Made by a program: the position numbers and the translations under genes. The notes under the pieces were generated by a model. The model ran no database searches and was not told the origin of the DNA. It saw only the letters and a program-made list of their open reading frames with translations. From positions 62,001 to 126,000 of the forward strand of contig NZ_SACJ01000006.1 in NCBI RefSeq assembly GCF_004016525.1: a DNA stretch of 64,000 nt, read 5' to 3'. The DNA is from Flavobacterium sufflavum (GTDB taxonomy: Bacteria > Bacteroidota > Bacteroidia > Flavobacteriales > Flavobacteriaceae). This document shows positions 36,821 through 45,046 of this stretch, in pieces. How positions within the stretch are numbered: position 1 is the stretch's first letter; every line of letters begins with the position of its first letter.

Positions 36821-36967
36821 TACCTCTTTTAACAATCGCCACCCAAATCCTTCCATCCCAAGTAAGCTCTCGTTATCAATAAGTAATAAAGCTGCTACAC
36901 TTGGGATTTGTTGTGCGTTCATAAATTCTTGGAGTTCTGACGAAATAGCCTGCTGCTTTACATTCAT
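36797..36967 (-). CDS. Small conserved-looking protein antisense to the RteC-like 3' end
   Basis: A 56-residue frame starts MNVKQQAISSELQEFMNAQQ and continues with VAALLLIDNESLLGMEGFGWRLLKEVLKL. Composition is balanced and protein-like, unlike chance frames in this AT-rich DNA. It is too short for routine ORF lists. Its last 24 nt overlap the convergent RteC-like gene in antisense. Function unknown. Confidence 0.55.
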   Translation of the reverse strand: MNVKQQAISSELQEFMNAQQIPSVAALLLIDNESLLGMEGFGWRLLKEVLKLREVQ

Positions 36968-37045
36968 AATTTTAAAGTATAAAATTTAAAATCATTGTCA
37001 CCAGTAGAATTGCTATAAACAAACTGCGTGGGACATCGATCACCA

Positions 37046-37157
37046 GCATCAGAGGTACCGCCAAGCACCCACAGCTCCGATAAACCGAGCCCACGCATTG
37101 CGTAGGCGACAGTTTATTTGTAGAGCTTGTTTAGAATTTTTGGCGGTTTTCTGATGC
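37046..37157. repeat. Nested 112-nt imperfect palindrome upstream of the HTH gene
   Basis: Arms pair in series: GCATCAGA (37046) with TCTGATGC (37150), ACCGCCAA (37057) with TTGGCGGT (37140), AGCTC with GAGCT, ATAAAC with GTTTAT, and ACGC with GCGT around an ATT tip. It is more GC-rich than its surroundings. A second hairpin CGAAA/TTTCG follows at once. It could be an oriT, an attachment or regulatory DNA structure, or a structured RNA. Confidence 0.7.
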
Positions 37158-37281
37158 TCGAAATAACTTTCGCTAATATATGATAAGAGGAAAATCCTCT
37201 GTATTTATTTACAAAGCAAATCTAGTCATAAATCAATTTAAATACAATTTATTGAGCTAGTATTAAAAAACTTTTTTGATA

Positions 37282-37326
37282 CAAATAGGCAGTTTTACTG
37301 CTATTTGCTAGGGGTTGTACAACCCC
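37282..37326. promoter_or_regulatory. Two adjacent palindromes, putative operator of the HTH gene
   Basis: CAAATAGGCAG and CTGCTATTTG form an 11/10-nt arm pair with one bulge (37282-37307). Four bases later lies the perfect 16-bp palindrome GGGGTTGTACAACCCC (37311-37326). They end about 60 nt before the excisionase-like start codon, a fitting place for autoregulation or for directing recombination. Confidence 0.5.
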
Positions 37327-37386
37327 CACAACTGGCGTCGTAATAAATATTAAATTCTATTTGTAATCAATTTAAAATAAAACATT

Positions 37387-37692
37387 ATGGCAATCGAAGT
37401 TATTACCCGCGAAGATTTAAACGAATTCAGAACTCTTTTACTAAACGATTTAAAAGAAATCCTGCAATCCAAACCGGAGCAAACAAAACAATGGCTCAAA
37501 TCCAATGAAGTCCGTAAACTATTAAACATTTCTCCGGGCACTTTACAAAACCTCCGAATTAACGGAACCATTACCTACACTAAAATTGGAGGAATTCTAT
37601 ACTACTCTAGTGCTGATTTAGATAAATTACTGGAAGCTAATAAAGTTGATGCTACAGTTACCTTATTCAATCCAAAATGGTTAGTGAGATAA
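37387..37692 (+). CDS. Helix-turn-helix (excisionase/MerR-like) DNA-binding protein
   Basis: The 101-residue protein has an N-terminal helix (ITREDLNEFRTLLLNDLKEIL) and an HTH_17-type domain: KQWLKSNEVRKLLNISPGTLQNLRINGTITYTKIGG, then LYYSSADLDKLLE. Such proteins are common in Bacteroidota integrative elements next to rteC-like genes, where they may act as excision factors or regulators. The palindromes upstream could be its binding sites. No integrase is present in the window. Confidence 0.8.
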   Translation: MAIEVITREDLNEFRTLLLNDLKEILQSKPEQTKQWLKSNEVRKLLNISPGTLQNLRINGTITYTKIGGILYYSSADLDKLLEANKVDATVTLFNPKWLVR

Positions 37693-37738
37693 GATCAGAA
37701 AACACATAACTCACAACCTATAACTCATAACTGTAAAA

Positions 37739-38617
37739 ATGAACTACATTAAACACCTCACTGGCTTCTTCGAAAAAGTAGCAATAGACAAAACACTCAA
37801 CCCAACCCACATAAGTTTATACATAGCATTATTCCAATTCTGGAACTGCAATCGCTTCAAAAATCCAATCAGCATTTCCCGTGATGAAGTGATGCGAATT
37901 AGTAAAATCAGTTCCAAAGCAACCTATCACAAATGTTTGAAGAACCTACATAATTTGGGCTACATTAATTACGAACCATCGTACAATCCATTCAAAGGAA
38001 GCCATGTTGTCTTATTCAATTTTTCAGAAGATTTAAAACCAGTTCCAAGAAGTGAGAGAAAACCAAATAATGAACTTCTTTTTAAACAAGTCGGTGAACA
38101 AGCTCTAAACAAGTCTTGCACTAGTGATGAAACTAGTACTGAACAAGCTTTAGTATCTTATATAAACAATACAAACATACCAAACAATTCAAACGATTTA
38201 AAGATTGTAAACTTGGACGAGCAAGCAAAAAAAATTAAAAATGATGACAATTTTTTAAAAATTGAAACTGCTAAAAAAGAAGAAAAAAGTTCCGCGAAAA
38301 AAGAAGAAAAGCTTCTTGTCACTTCGAGCGTGTCATTCAGAGCGCAGTCGAAGGACGAGAAGCCCACAATCGATGAAATAAAAACCTATTTCCAGGAAAA
38401 CAACTTCCCGGAACTCGAAGCCCAAAAGTTTTTCAATTATTTCTCCAGTGTAGGTTGGTTAGTAGGCGGAAAAACACCCATGGTCGATTGGCAGGCTGCA
38501 GCACAAAACTGGATATTAAACAGTGTCAACTTCAATCACAACACCGATACAACACCAGCACACCGTGCCAAACACCTCAACACCGGAACAGACAAAGATT
38601 ATGCAGAACCCTTGTAG
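37739..38617 (+). CDS. Replication-initiator-like winged-helix protein with REP-derived insert
   Basis: The 292-residue protein begins with a winged-helix-like domain (HISLYIALFQFWNC, ISISRDEVMRISKISSKATYHKCLKNLHNLGYINYEP), similar to phage and element replication initiators. A low-complexity linker follows, and a C-terminal motif FFNYFSSVGWLVGGKTPMVDWQAAAQNWI resembles the tail of such replication proteins. Near residue 195, LLVTSSVSFRAQSKDEK is encoded by a copy of the local REP-like repeat (38315-38365), so the repeat has been absorbed into the coding frame. A DnaC-like ATPase follows, fitting a replication module. Confidence 0.6.
   Translation: MNYIKHLTGFFEKVAIDKTLNPTHISLYIALFQFWNCNRFKNPISISRDEVMRISKISSKATYHKCLKNLHNLGYINYEPSYNPFKGSHVVLFNFSEDLKPVPRSERKPNNELLFKQVGEQALNKSCTSDETSTEQALVSYINNTNIPNNSNDLKIVNLDEQAKKIKNDDNFLKIETAKKEEKSSAKKEEKLLVTSSVSFRAQSKDEKPTIDEIKTYFQENNFPELEAQKFFNYFSSVGWLVGGKTPMVDWQAAAQNWILNSVNFNHNTDTTPAHRAKHLNTGTDKDYAEPL
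38315..38365. repeat. REP-like repeat inside a coding frame
   Basis: The segment contains GTCATTCAGAGCGCAGTCGAAGGACGAGAAG-type sequence with flanking CTTCTTGTC / GACGAGAAG partial inverted ends. The core CAGTCGAAGGAC matches the repeat family at 39390-39415. It stays in frame in the replication-initiator-like gene. Confidence 0.55.
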
Positions 38618-38720
38618 CTGTCATTGCGAGGGACGAAGCAATCTCACTTTGCGAACCTTGCGTTGTCACACTAAACATAGCCGAAGTGCTTTGTGCCCTT
38701 TGCGGTTAAATTTTAAAATT
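38618..38720. repeat. REP-like repeat region between replication genes
   Basis: TGTCATTGCGAGGGACGAAG, then CAATCTC, is the widespread bacterial intergenic repeat. It is followed by GTCACACTAAACATAGCCGA and a tail CTTTGTGCCCTTTGCGGTTAAA. The same tail ends the next intergenic repeat at 39430, so both gaps carry related composite elements just ahead of a start codon. Confidence 0.6.
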
Positions 38721-39344
38721 ATGGAAAATGAAATAAAATCCCACTACAACTACTCAGAAGTAATACTCTGGCTCGAAAAAAAAGGCACTGAACTTTACGG
38801 CAATCATTTCAAAATAGTGGAAACCGATTACCCAATAGTGTACAAACTCATCGCCTATTTTCTCAAAGACGAGCCTACATGCTTCCAATACGGTATCAAC
38901 CTCAACAAAGGGATTTTACTCTCTGGACCTGTAGGTTGTGGCAAAACATCCTTAATGAATTTAATGAAACACCTCACTCCTACCGAACATAAATTTTTAG
39001 TAAAACCATGCCGGGATATCAGCTTTGAATTTATTCAGGACGGCTACCAAATCATTCACAAGTACAGTATCGGAAAATTATATGAATCACAACCAAAAAC
39101 AATATGCTTCGACGATCTGGGAATAGAAAATAACCTAAAATACTATGGTAACGAATGCAATGTAATGGCTGAAATTCTATTGAGTCGTTATGATATTTTT
39201 ATTTCCAGAAAAATCCAAACACATATAACCACAAATCTATCAGCCACAGAAATAGAAAAACATTATGGCAATAGAGTTCGCTCACGATTAAGGGAAATGG
39301 TCAATTTGATAGCTTATGATAAATCAACACCAGACAAGAGATAA
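38721..39344 (+). CDS. DnaC/IstB-like AAA+ ATPase
   Basis: The 207-residue protein starts at MENEIKSHYNYSEV. The frame is open further upstream, but that part runs through the repeat. Walker A is GPVGCGKTS (about residue 73-81), Walker B-like KTICFDDLGIE follows, and THITTNLSATEIEKHYGNRVRSRLREM fits sensor 1 and the arginine finger of the DnaC/IstB family. It is likely a helicase loader working with the preceding initiator-like protein in replication of an integrative element. Confidence 0.75.
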   Translation: MENEIKSHYNYSEVILWLEKKGTELYGNHFKIVETDYPIVYKLIAYFLKDEPTCFQYGINLNKGILLSGPVGCGKTSLMNLMKHLTPTEHKFLVKPCRDISFEFIQDGYQIIHKYSIGKLYESQPKTICFDDLGIENNLKYYGNECNVMAEILLSRYDIFISRKIQTHITTNLSATEIEKHYGNRVRSRLREMVNLIAYDKSTPDKR

Positions 39345-39447
39345 AAATTGTCACACTGAGCGTAGTCGAAGTGCTTTGCGAACTTTGTGCTGTCATCCTG
39401 AGCTTGTCGAAGGACTTTGTGCTCTTTGCGGTTAAAAAAAGAACAAA
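39345..39447. repeat. Second REP-like composite repeat
   Basis: TCACACTGAGCGTAGTCGAA and GTCATCCTGAGCTTGTCGAA follow each other in tandem, then CTTTGTGCTCTTTGCGGTTAAA just upstream of the next gene. Sequences of this type are scattered in flavobacterial genomes. Related pieces occur in this window at 6803-6825 and 60240-60275. Confidence 0.65.
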
Positions 39448-40068
39448 ATGAACACAATAACCAATTTCTGGAATCACTTCCAACAAAACAACTTCGTTTT
39501 CCTACTCCTAAACGAAATCTCAAAAGAAGAACTAAAAATCCATTTCGACCAACTAATCGAGATACTTCATCAATACAACAAAGATCTAGGCCTCATCATC
39601 AAAAACAAAACAAATGGTGCTGAGCTAATCATCACAGCCAATGGAAATCCCTACCTATTCAAAGAAGTTGAATTACTAGTCCATTACGCCCCAGTTATAG
39701 AACGTTGGAAAACAACAGCCTTTTTACAACCCGAAATAGATATTGATGTCTACGAGAATGGCACCGATAAACCATTAAAATTCTACAATATCAGTTTACG
39801 AATTAGTGAAATATATTTTCTTCCATTAGAAATTCCCGGAAAACCACACAAGTTAGGCATCAAAGTGTTACTTAAAAACTATATTGTACACAAAGACAAT
39901 CCGAAACTTAGAGAAGCCATATATGTTCAAATTGAACATTTAATCGGCGAAAAATCCTTTGCAAATGACCTATCCTTCATAGAAATAGACCAACTAACAA
40001 AGGAAGACTTAGAAGACGATGGTGTACTTGAATTATACAATCTAAAATTCTTCATTGACTCCTTATAA
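39448..40068 (+). CDS. Conserved hypothetical protein
   Basis: The 206-residue acidic protein has a helical start (ITNFWNHFQQNNFVFLLLNEISKEELKIHFDQLIEIL), a mixed middle (LIITANGNPYLFKEVELLVHYAPVIERWKTTAF) and an acidic end. I do not recognise a family or a catalytic motif. It is the last gene of the mobile-element-like module and is followed by a hairpin at 40075-40115. No signal peptide or membrane segment is visible. Confidence 0.6.
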   Translation: MNTITNFWNHFQQNNFVFLLLNEISKEELKIHFDQLIEILHQYNKDLGLIIKNKTNGAELIITANGNPYLFKEVELLVHYAPVIERWKTTAFLQPEIDIDVYENGTDKPLKFYNISLRISEIYFLPLEIPGKPHKLGIKVLLKNYIVHKDNPKLREAIYVQIEHLIGEKSFANDLSFIEIDQLTKEDLEDDGVLELYNLKFFIDSL

Positions 40069-40074
40069 ACACGA

Positions 40075-40115
40075 TTAAGTTTTGGCAATAAACATCATTT
40101 ACTGCCAAAGCTTAA
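40075..40115 (+). terminator. Hairpin downstream of the conserved hypothetical gene
   Basis: TTAAGTTTTGGCA and TGCCAAAGCTTAA pair with one mismatch around a 15-nt loop, six bases after the stop. No long T-run follows, so it may be a 3'-end hairpin of weak termination strength. Confidence 0.5.
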
Positions 40116-40369
40116 CTAAAAAATTATGTTTCATATCGGACTTGTGAGTTTAAACCTAGCAATCCAACTATATAACATAAAAACAGTAATAAACAATTGC
40201 AAGACAAATTTGGAACAAAAACAACAAGTTAAACAACTATAATGCACTCCAATAAACTAATTTATTAGTTTACAAAACCTTTTTTTGATGTAAACAATGC
40301 ATTTCATCGTTAAAAAAGACATTTAAACAATTATAAATACAGTATAGTGATTATGTAATTTTAATTACA

Positions 40370-40377
40370 TATATTTG
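40370..40377 (+). promoter_or_regulatory. TATATTTG -7 box for the defence operon
   Basis: TATATTTG fits TAnnTTTG and lies 20 nt before the ATG of the half-S gene. It is the only clear promoter box I see ahead of the co-oriented genes from 40398 to 52958. The -33 element is not clear. Confidence 0.5.
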
Positions 40378-40397
40378 CAGTATAAAAATTATGTATA

Positions 40398-40982
40398 ATG
40401 TATTTATTAAAAAATCTAATAAAATCAGAGGGTCTATTTTCTGGATATTCATTCAGAGAAAAAATAGAACACATCCCTGATGGTGCTATTGGTATTATTC
40501 AAATGAAAGATATCAACAACAACTATCTAAGCTTTGATTATCAAAATATTGATAAAGTTAGTGATATTATTTTTAAAGATAAATTCTACTTGCAAAAAAA
40601 CGATATTCTTTTTGTTTCTAAAGGGGTGAATAACTATGCCATAGCAATTGAAGACATTAACTTTAAAATAGTGCCATCAGCAACATTTTTTGTAATCAGA
40701 GTAGATGAAAAAAAAATAGTACCCCAATATTTAGTTTGGTATATCAACCAAAGAGAAGCTCAAAATTATTTGAGTGAAAAAAAAGCAGGTACTTATGTGC
40801 CTAATTTAAATAAACAAGATATTATGGAGATGCCTATTAAAGTACCTACACTCAAAACACAAAAAGCAATTGCTAAAACAGCTGTTTTATTAAACAGGGA
40901 GATTGAAATCCTCGACAAAATCAAGAATAACAGAAAAGAATTAATCCAAAATCAATTATTAAAATTAATTAAAAATGACTAA
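40398..40982 (+). CDS. hsdS: Half-size type I restriction specificity subunit (single TRD)
   Basis: The 194-residue protein has one target-recognition domain and one coiled-coil spacer, about half of a usual HsdS. Typical TRD marks are GAIGIIQMKDINNNYL, DILFVSKGVNNYAI, PQYLVWYINQ and AGTYVPNLNKQDIMEMPIKVPTLKTQKAI, followed by the helical spacer LLNREIEILDKIKNNRKELIQNQLLKLI. Half-S subunits can work as homodimers on palindromic sites, or help another S. It overlaps hsdM by 8 nt (ATGACTAA). A full-length S with different TRDs lies 5.6 kb downstream. Confidence 0.8.
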   Translation: MYLLKNLIKSEGLFSGYSFREKIEHIPDGAIGIIQMKDINNNYLSFDYQNIDKVSDIIFKDKFYLQKNDILFVSKGVNNYAIAIEDINFKIVPSATFFVIRVDEKKIVPQYLVWYINQREAQNYLSEKKAGTYVPNLNKQDIMEMPIKVPTLKTQKAIAKTAVLLNREIEILDKIKNNRKELIQNQLLKLIKND

Positions 40983-42486
40983 TACAAACCCAACACAAGA
41001 CCAAATTAATAAAGCACTTTGGGGTGCATGTGATACTTTTAGAGGCGCTTTCGATTCCTCAGAATATAAGAATTACATTTTAGTATTTATGTTTTTAAAA
41101 TACATGAGTGATGTTTGGAAAGATCATTATGAAGAATATAAAATGCAATACGGCAATGATGACGAACTAATCCAAAGAAAACTACAAAGAGAACGTTTTG
41201 TGTTACCTGAGAATTGTTCGTTTGATTATTTATATGAAAACAGAAACGATTCTAATATTGGGGAAATAATTGATAAAGTTCTGGCAAAAATTGAAGATAA
41301 AAACCTTGCTAAATTAGAAGGAGTTTTTAGAAACATATCTTTTAACTCCGATAAACTCGGTCAAACTAAAGACCGTAACAGAAGATTAAAAAACCTGTTA
41401 GATGATTTTGCTAGTCCTATTTTAGATTTTAGACCTTCTAAATTAGGTAAAGTCGAAGATGTTCTAGGAAATTCATATATGTACCTCATAGGTGAGTTTG
41501 CTAGTGGTGCGGGAAAAAAAGGTGGTGAATTTTATAGTCCTGATGAAGTTAGTGAATTATTAGCTAGATTAGTAAATCCTAAACCTGGAGACAGAATATG
41601 TGATCCTACTTGTGGTTCCGGTTCTTTATTAATAAAAGTAGGTGAACAAGTAAAAGATAAAGATGGTTCAAGGTCTAAAGACTTTGCTCTGTACGGTCAA
41701 GAAAGCAATGGAGACACTTGGGCTTTAAGCAAGTTAAACATGTTCTTACATGGTATGGACGGAGCTCGCATTGAATGGTGCGACACGATTAACAATCCGC
41801 AATTAATTGAAGGGGATCATTTAATGAAGTTCAACATTGTTGTGGCCAATCCCCCATTTAGTCTAGATAAATGGGGAGCAGAAAATGCCGAAACTGACCG
41901 TTTCAAAAGATTTCTAAGAGGTACTCCTCCAAAAAGTAAAGGAGATTATGCCTTTATTTTACACATGATAGAAACCACTTTACCAGATGGAAGAATTGGT
42001 GTTATCGTTCCGCATGGTGTCTTATTTAGAGGAAGCTCAGAGGGTAAAATTCGTCAGAAATTAATTGAAGAAAACCTTCTTGAAGCTGTTATTGGTTTAC
42101 CAAGTAATTTATTCTTTGGAACGGGTATTCCAGCAGCTATAATGATTTTTAACAAAGCAAAAAAATCAAAAGAAGTTTTGTTTATTGATGCCAGTAAAGA
42201 ATACCAAGACGGTAAAAAACAAAACCGATTAAGAGAAGTCGATATCAAAAAAATTGTATCAACCTATCAAAACTTTGAAACTATTGAAAAATATAGCAAT
42301 GTGGTTACTTTAAAAGAGATTAAAGAAAATGATTTCAACTTAAATATTCCACGCTATGTGGATACTTTCGAAGAAGAAGAACCTATCGATTTAGCGAAAG
42401 TAAAAGAAGAAATCAATTCACTCGAAGGCGAATTGACCGAAGTAAGAAAAGAAATGCAACAATACCTGGAAGAACTAGGGCTATAA
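40975..42486 (+). CDS. hsdM: Type I restriction-modification DNA methyltransferase subunit
   Basis: HsdM makes N6-methyladenine and with HsdS forms the modification enzyme. The 503-residue protein has the N-terminal helical HsdM_N region (QDQINKALWGACDTFRGAFDSSEYKNYILVFMFLKYMSDVW), AdoMet motif I as DPTCGSGSLL (about residue 212) and the N6-adenine catalytic motif IV NPPF (about 296). FYSPDEVSELLARLV precedes motif I as usual. The C-terminal coiled part would contact S. Intact and of normal length. Confidence 0.95.
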   Translation: MTNTNPTQDQINKALWGACDTFRGAFDSSEYKNYILVFMFLKYMSDVWKDHYEEYKMQYGNDDELIQRKLQRERFVLPENCSFDYLYENRNDSNIGEIIDKVLAKIEDKNLAKLEGVFRNISFNSDKLGQTKDRNRRLKNLLDDFASPILDFRPSKLGKVEDVLGNSYMYLIGEFASGAGKKGGEFYSPDEVSELLARLVNPKPGDRICDPTCGSGSLLIKVGEQVKDKDGSRSKDFALYGQESNGDTWALSKLNMFLHGMDGARIEWCDTINNPQLIEGDHLMKFNIVVANPPFSLDKWGAENAETDRFKRFLRGTPPKSKGDYAFILHMIETTLPDGRIGVIVPHGVLFRGSSEGKIRQKLIEENLLEAVIGLPSNLFFGTGIPAAIMIFNKAKKSKEVLFIDASKEYQDGKKQNRLREVDIKKIVSTYQNFETIEKYSNVVTLKEIKENDFNLNIPRYVDTFEEEEPIDLAKVKEEINSLEGELTEVRKEMQQYLEELGL

Positions 42487-42496
42487 AATATAAACA

Positions 42497-43888
42497 ATGA
42501 AGTACAAAGACATTAAAGACAAAATTGACACTATCAAGGAAAAAATAGTGCAACAAGGAAAACTAAACAAAGAACAACTAAACAAAATTAATCACAAATT
42601 TCGTTTAGAATGGAACTTCAACTCCAATAGTATGGAGGGGAATACTCTAACCATTGAAGAAACGCGAAGTGTAATGGTGGGTAATTTAGATGTGCATCAA
42701 AAACCTATCAAAGATGTTTTAGAAATGAAAGGTCACGATGAAGTCATTTCTGATATTCTTAAAATTGGAAAAGGAGAATTACGTCTTTCTGAAAAAAGAA
42801 TAAAAGAAATTCATTCTGGGATTATGCACGAAGAAGATCCGGAAAGAAAAAAGAAAATAGGTAATTGGAAACCCGAAAATAATGAAATATTTAATCATAA
42901 AGGAGAAAAATACACCTTTGTAGATTGGGAATTAGTACCAGATAGAATGCATGAGCTATTGAATAAGACCAATGCAGCTATTGATGCTATCAGCTTAGGT
43001 AAAAAAAATGCTCCCCACCCTATCGATGTGGCTTTACAATTTCATTTAGAATATCTGGAAATCCACCCATTCTATGACGGTAATGGTAGAACAGCACGTA
43101 TTCTAACCAATCTAATCTTAATAGCATTAGGCTATACACCTTTTTGGATTACAAAAACAGAACGATCTATTTACTACAACTTCATTAGCGACATTCAAAG
43201 TTACGGCGGAGATAAAGAAGCTTTTTATCAATATGTTTCGGGCTTAATAGAACGTTCAGAACAACTAGTATTAGATGTGATTGAAGGCAAAGATATTGAA
43301 GAGGAAGATGATGTAGAAAAAGAATTAGAGTTGCTCAAAAGACAATTGAAAGGAACAGATGATAATGTTGTACCTAAATCTAATGAGGTCGTAAAAGAAC
43401 TTTATACAAACTCTTATCGAAAATTATTTGTACAACTTATCGAAAAAACAAAAAAATTCGATGAAATGTTTGTGGAGAAAAAATTCCAAAGCTCAGCAGA
43501 AGGAAACCAGTCCTGGAATAAAGGAATTGAATATTTTGATGAATTCTTTGAAAATTTATATGAAAAAAAATCTAATTCAACCGGAGATTTTTATGGTGAA
43601 GAACCAAAGGCTAAAAAAATAGATGACTTACGATTGAGTATCTCCTATAACGGCTTCAAACACGATGGTTTAAACACATTCGGTAGTTATACGAATATTT
43701 GGGTACTGTTTCAACCGTTCTATTACATTATTAATGATACTAATAGTTACAATGATAATGGAGGTTATTTATTGAAAAAATTATATTCTGAACCTATAAC
43801 AGAAGAGGAAATCAAAATTATAGTAAACAAACTCACTAAAAAACTTTTGGAGGACATAAAAATTGCAATTAAAAACAATAATAAATAA
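42497..43888 (+). CDS. Fic-domain protein (predicted AMPylator, self-inhibited class)
   Basis: Fic enzymes usually transfer AMP from ATP to hydroxyl groups of target proteins. The 463-residue protein contains the full active-site motif HPFYDGNGRTAR (His190). Near the N-terminus, SNSMEGN (Ser43 to Gly48) fits the inhibitory helix motif (S/T)xxxE(G/N), so it should be auto-inhibited with an N-terminal inhibitory helix. The C-terminal 200 residues are of unknown type. It lies between hsdM and the CBASS pair with gaps of 10 and 3 nt. Fic genes often occur within type I systems; the role there is unresolved. Confidence 0.88.
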   Translation: MKYKDIKDKIDTIKEKIVQQGKLNKEQLNKINHKFRLEWNFNSNSMEGNTLTIEETRSVMVGNLDVHQKPIKDVLEMKGHDEVISDILKIGKGELRLSEKRIKEIHSGIMHEEDPERKKKIGNWKPENNEIFNHKGEKYTFVDWELVPDRMHELLNKTNAAIDAISLGKKNAPHPIDVALQFHLEYLEIHPFYDGNGRTARILTNLILIALGYTPFWITKTERSIYYNFISDIQSYGGDKEAFYQYVSGLIERSEQLVLDVIEGKDIEEEDDVEKELELLKRQLKGTDDNVVPKSNEVVKELYTNSYRKLFVQLIEKTKKFDEMFVEKKFQSSAEGNQSWNKGIEYFDEFFENLYEKKSNSTGDFYGEEPKAKKIDDLRLSISYNGFKHDGLNTFGSYTNIWVLFQPFYYIINDTNSYNDNGGYLLKKLYSEPITEEEIKIIVNKLTKKLLEDIKIAIKNNNK

Positions 43889-43891
43889 ACT

Positions 43892-45043
43892 ATGAATGAT
43901 AAACTAGTTGAACGGGCAAGAAAAGCAATACCTCAAGGTACTTCAAGAAAACTTTGGGTGAAATCTGGTGGTAGATGTCAATATGATGGTTGTAATATAC
44001 CACTTTGGAAAGACAGCTTGATGCAGAAAGACTTAAATAAGTCTTATATCTCTCATATTATTGCTGCAAAAGAAGATGGTCCTCGAGGTGATGCTAAATT
44101 GTCTAAAAAATTAGAAATTGATTTTAATAATTTATTGCTTTTATGTGATGAATGCCATCGAAGAATTGATAAAAGTGAAGTGGAAATTCATACTGTTGCC
44201 ACACTTCAGGAAATGAAGAAAAAACAAGAAAGAAATATTGAACTCTTAACCGGTTTAACTCCAGACAAAAAAAGTCATATTGTTTCTTTCACTGCAAAAA
44301 TAGGCTCCTTTGAACCGGCTATCAAATTCGACAATTGTGTTGAGGCCATATTACCAGAATATTATCCAGTCAGTGATAATATAATACAGCTCGGTACTGC
44401 AAATCTTATGATCAAAGATCAAACTGAAAATTATTGGGGTATCCATTCAAATCAATTGGAAGAAATGGTAAAACAGCATATCAAACCTATTTTAGTTCAA
44501 GAAAAAACAACTCATTTTTCAATTTTCGCATTGGCACCACAACCATTGCTAATTAAACTGGGAACATTAATTCCTGAATTGTCAACGAGTGAAATTTACC
44601 AGCTTCACCGAGAACCAAAACAGACTTGGAAATGGCAAAATGAAGAAGAGGTTGTTGTAGTAGAATTGCAAGAGCCATCAGAAATAAAATCAATACCGGT
44701 TCTGGTATTGAGTTTGAGCGATGATGTTACGGACGATAGAATTCACTCTGTTTTAGGTGATGATGTTTCAATTTGGAAAATTTCGGTTGATAATCCGAAT
44801 CGCAACATTTTGAAAAACAGACAGACTCTTATCAACTTTAAAAACCAAGTAAGAAATGCATACAGCAAAATAAAACTCCAATATCAAAATGAACCAATTC
44901 ATGTTTTTCCTGTTATGCCTAATTCATGTGCAGTAGAAACAGGAAGAATATGGATGGAAAAAGCAGATTTACCTTTGATAATATACGACCAAAACTCAGC
45001 TAATAATGGCTTTAGCAAAGCAATTGAAATTAAAAACCAATAA
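43892..45043 (+). CDS. cap5: CBASS effector Cap5: HNH endonuclease fused to SAVED domain
   Basis: Cap5 is a DNase activated when its SAVED domain binds a cyclic nucleotide. The 383-residue protein has an N-terminal HNH domain with CQYDGC (Cys29/Cys34), ISHIIAAKEDGPRG (His55) and NNLLLLCDECHRRID (Asn80, Cys85, Cys88, His89). From about residue 150 comes the SAVED domain, with IPVLVLSLSDDVTDDRI and the conserved end IHVFPVMPNSCAVETGRIW followed by LPLIIYDQN. It lies 3 nt ahead of the nucleotidyltransferase. Predicted outcome on phage infection is degradation of DNA and abortive death. Confidence 0.9.
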   Translation: MNDKLVERARKAIPQGTSRKLWVKSGGRCQYDGCNIPLWKDSLMQKDLNKSYISHIIAAKEDGPRGDAKLSKKLEIDFNNLLLLCDECHRRIDKSEVEIHTVATLQEMKKKQERNIELLTGLTPDKKSHIVSFTAKIGSFEPAIKFDNCVEAILPEYYPVSDNIIQLGTANLMIKDQTENYWGIHSNQLEEMVKQHIKPILVQEKTTHFSIFALAPQPLLIKLGTLIPELSTSEIYQLHREPKQTWKWQNEEEVVVVELQEPSEIKSIPVLVLSLSDDVTDDRIHSVLGDDVSIWKISVDNPNRNILKNRQTLINFKNQVRNAYSKIKLQYQNEPIHVFPVMPNSCAVETGRIWMEKADLPLIIYDQNSANNGFSKAIEIKNQ

Positions 45044-45046
45044 ACT

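Larger units (their letters stand above)
40069..40397. other. Intergenic region (329 nt) ahead of the defence operon
   Basis: It contains the hairpin at 40075-40115 and the promoter box at 40370. The rest is AT-rich without a gene. It marks the junction between the mobile-element-like module and the restriction/CBASS operon. Confidence 0.55.

Noticed and set aside
38455..38709. 84-residue frame overlapping the initiator-like gene and repeat
   Set aside because: It is read out of frame through a known gene and a REP-like repeat; composition is not protein-like.
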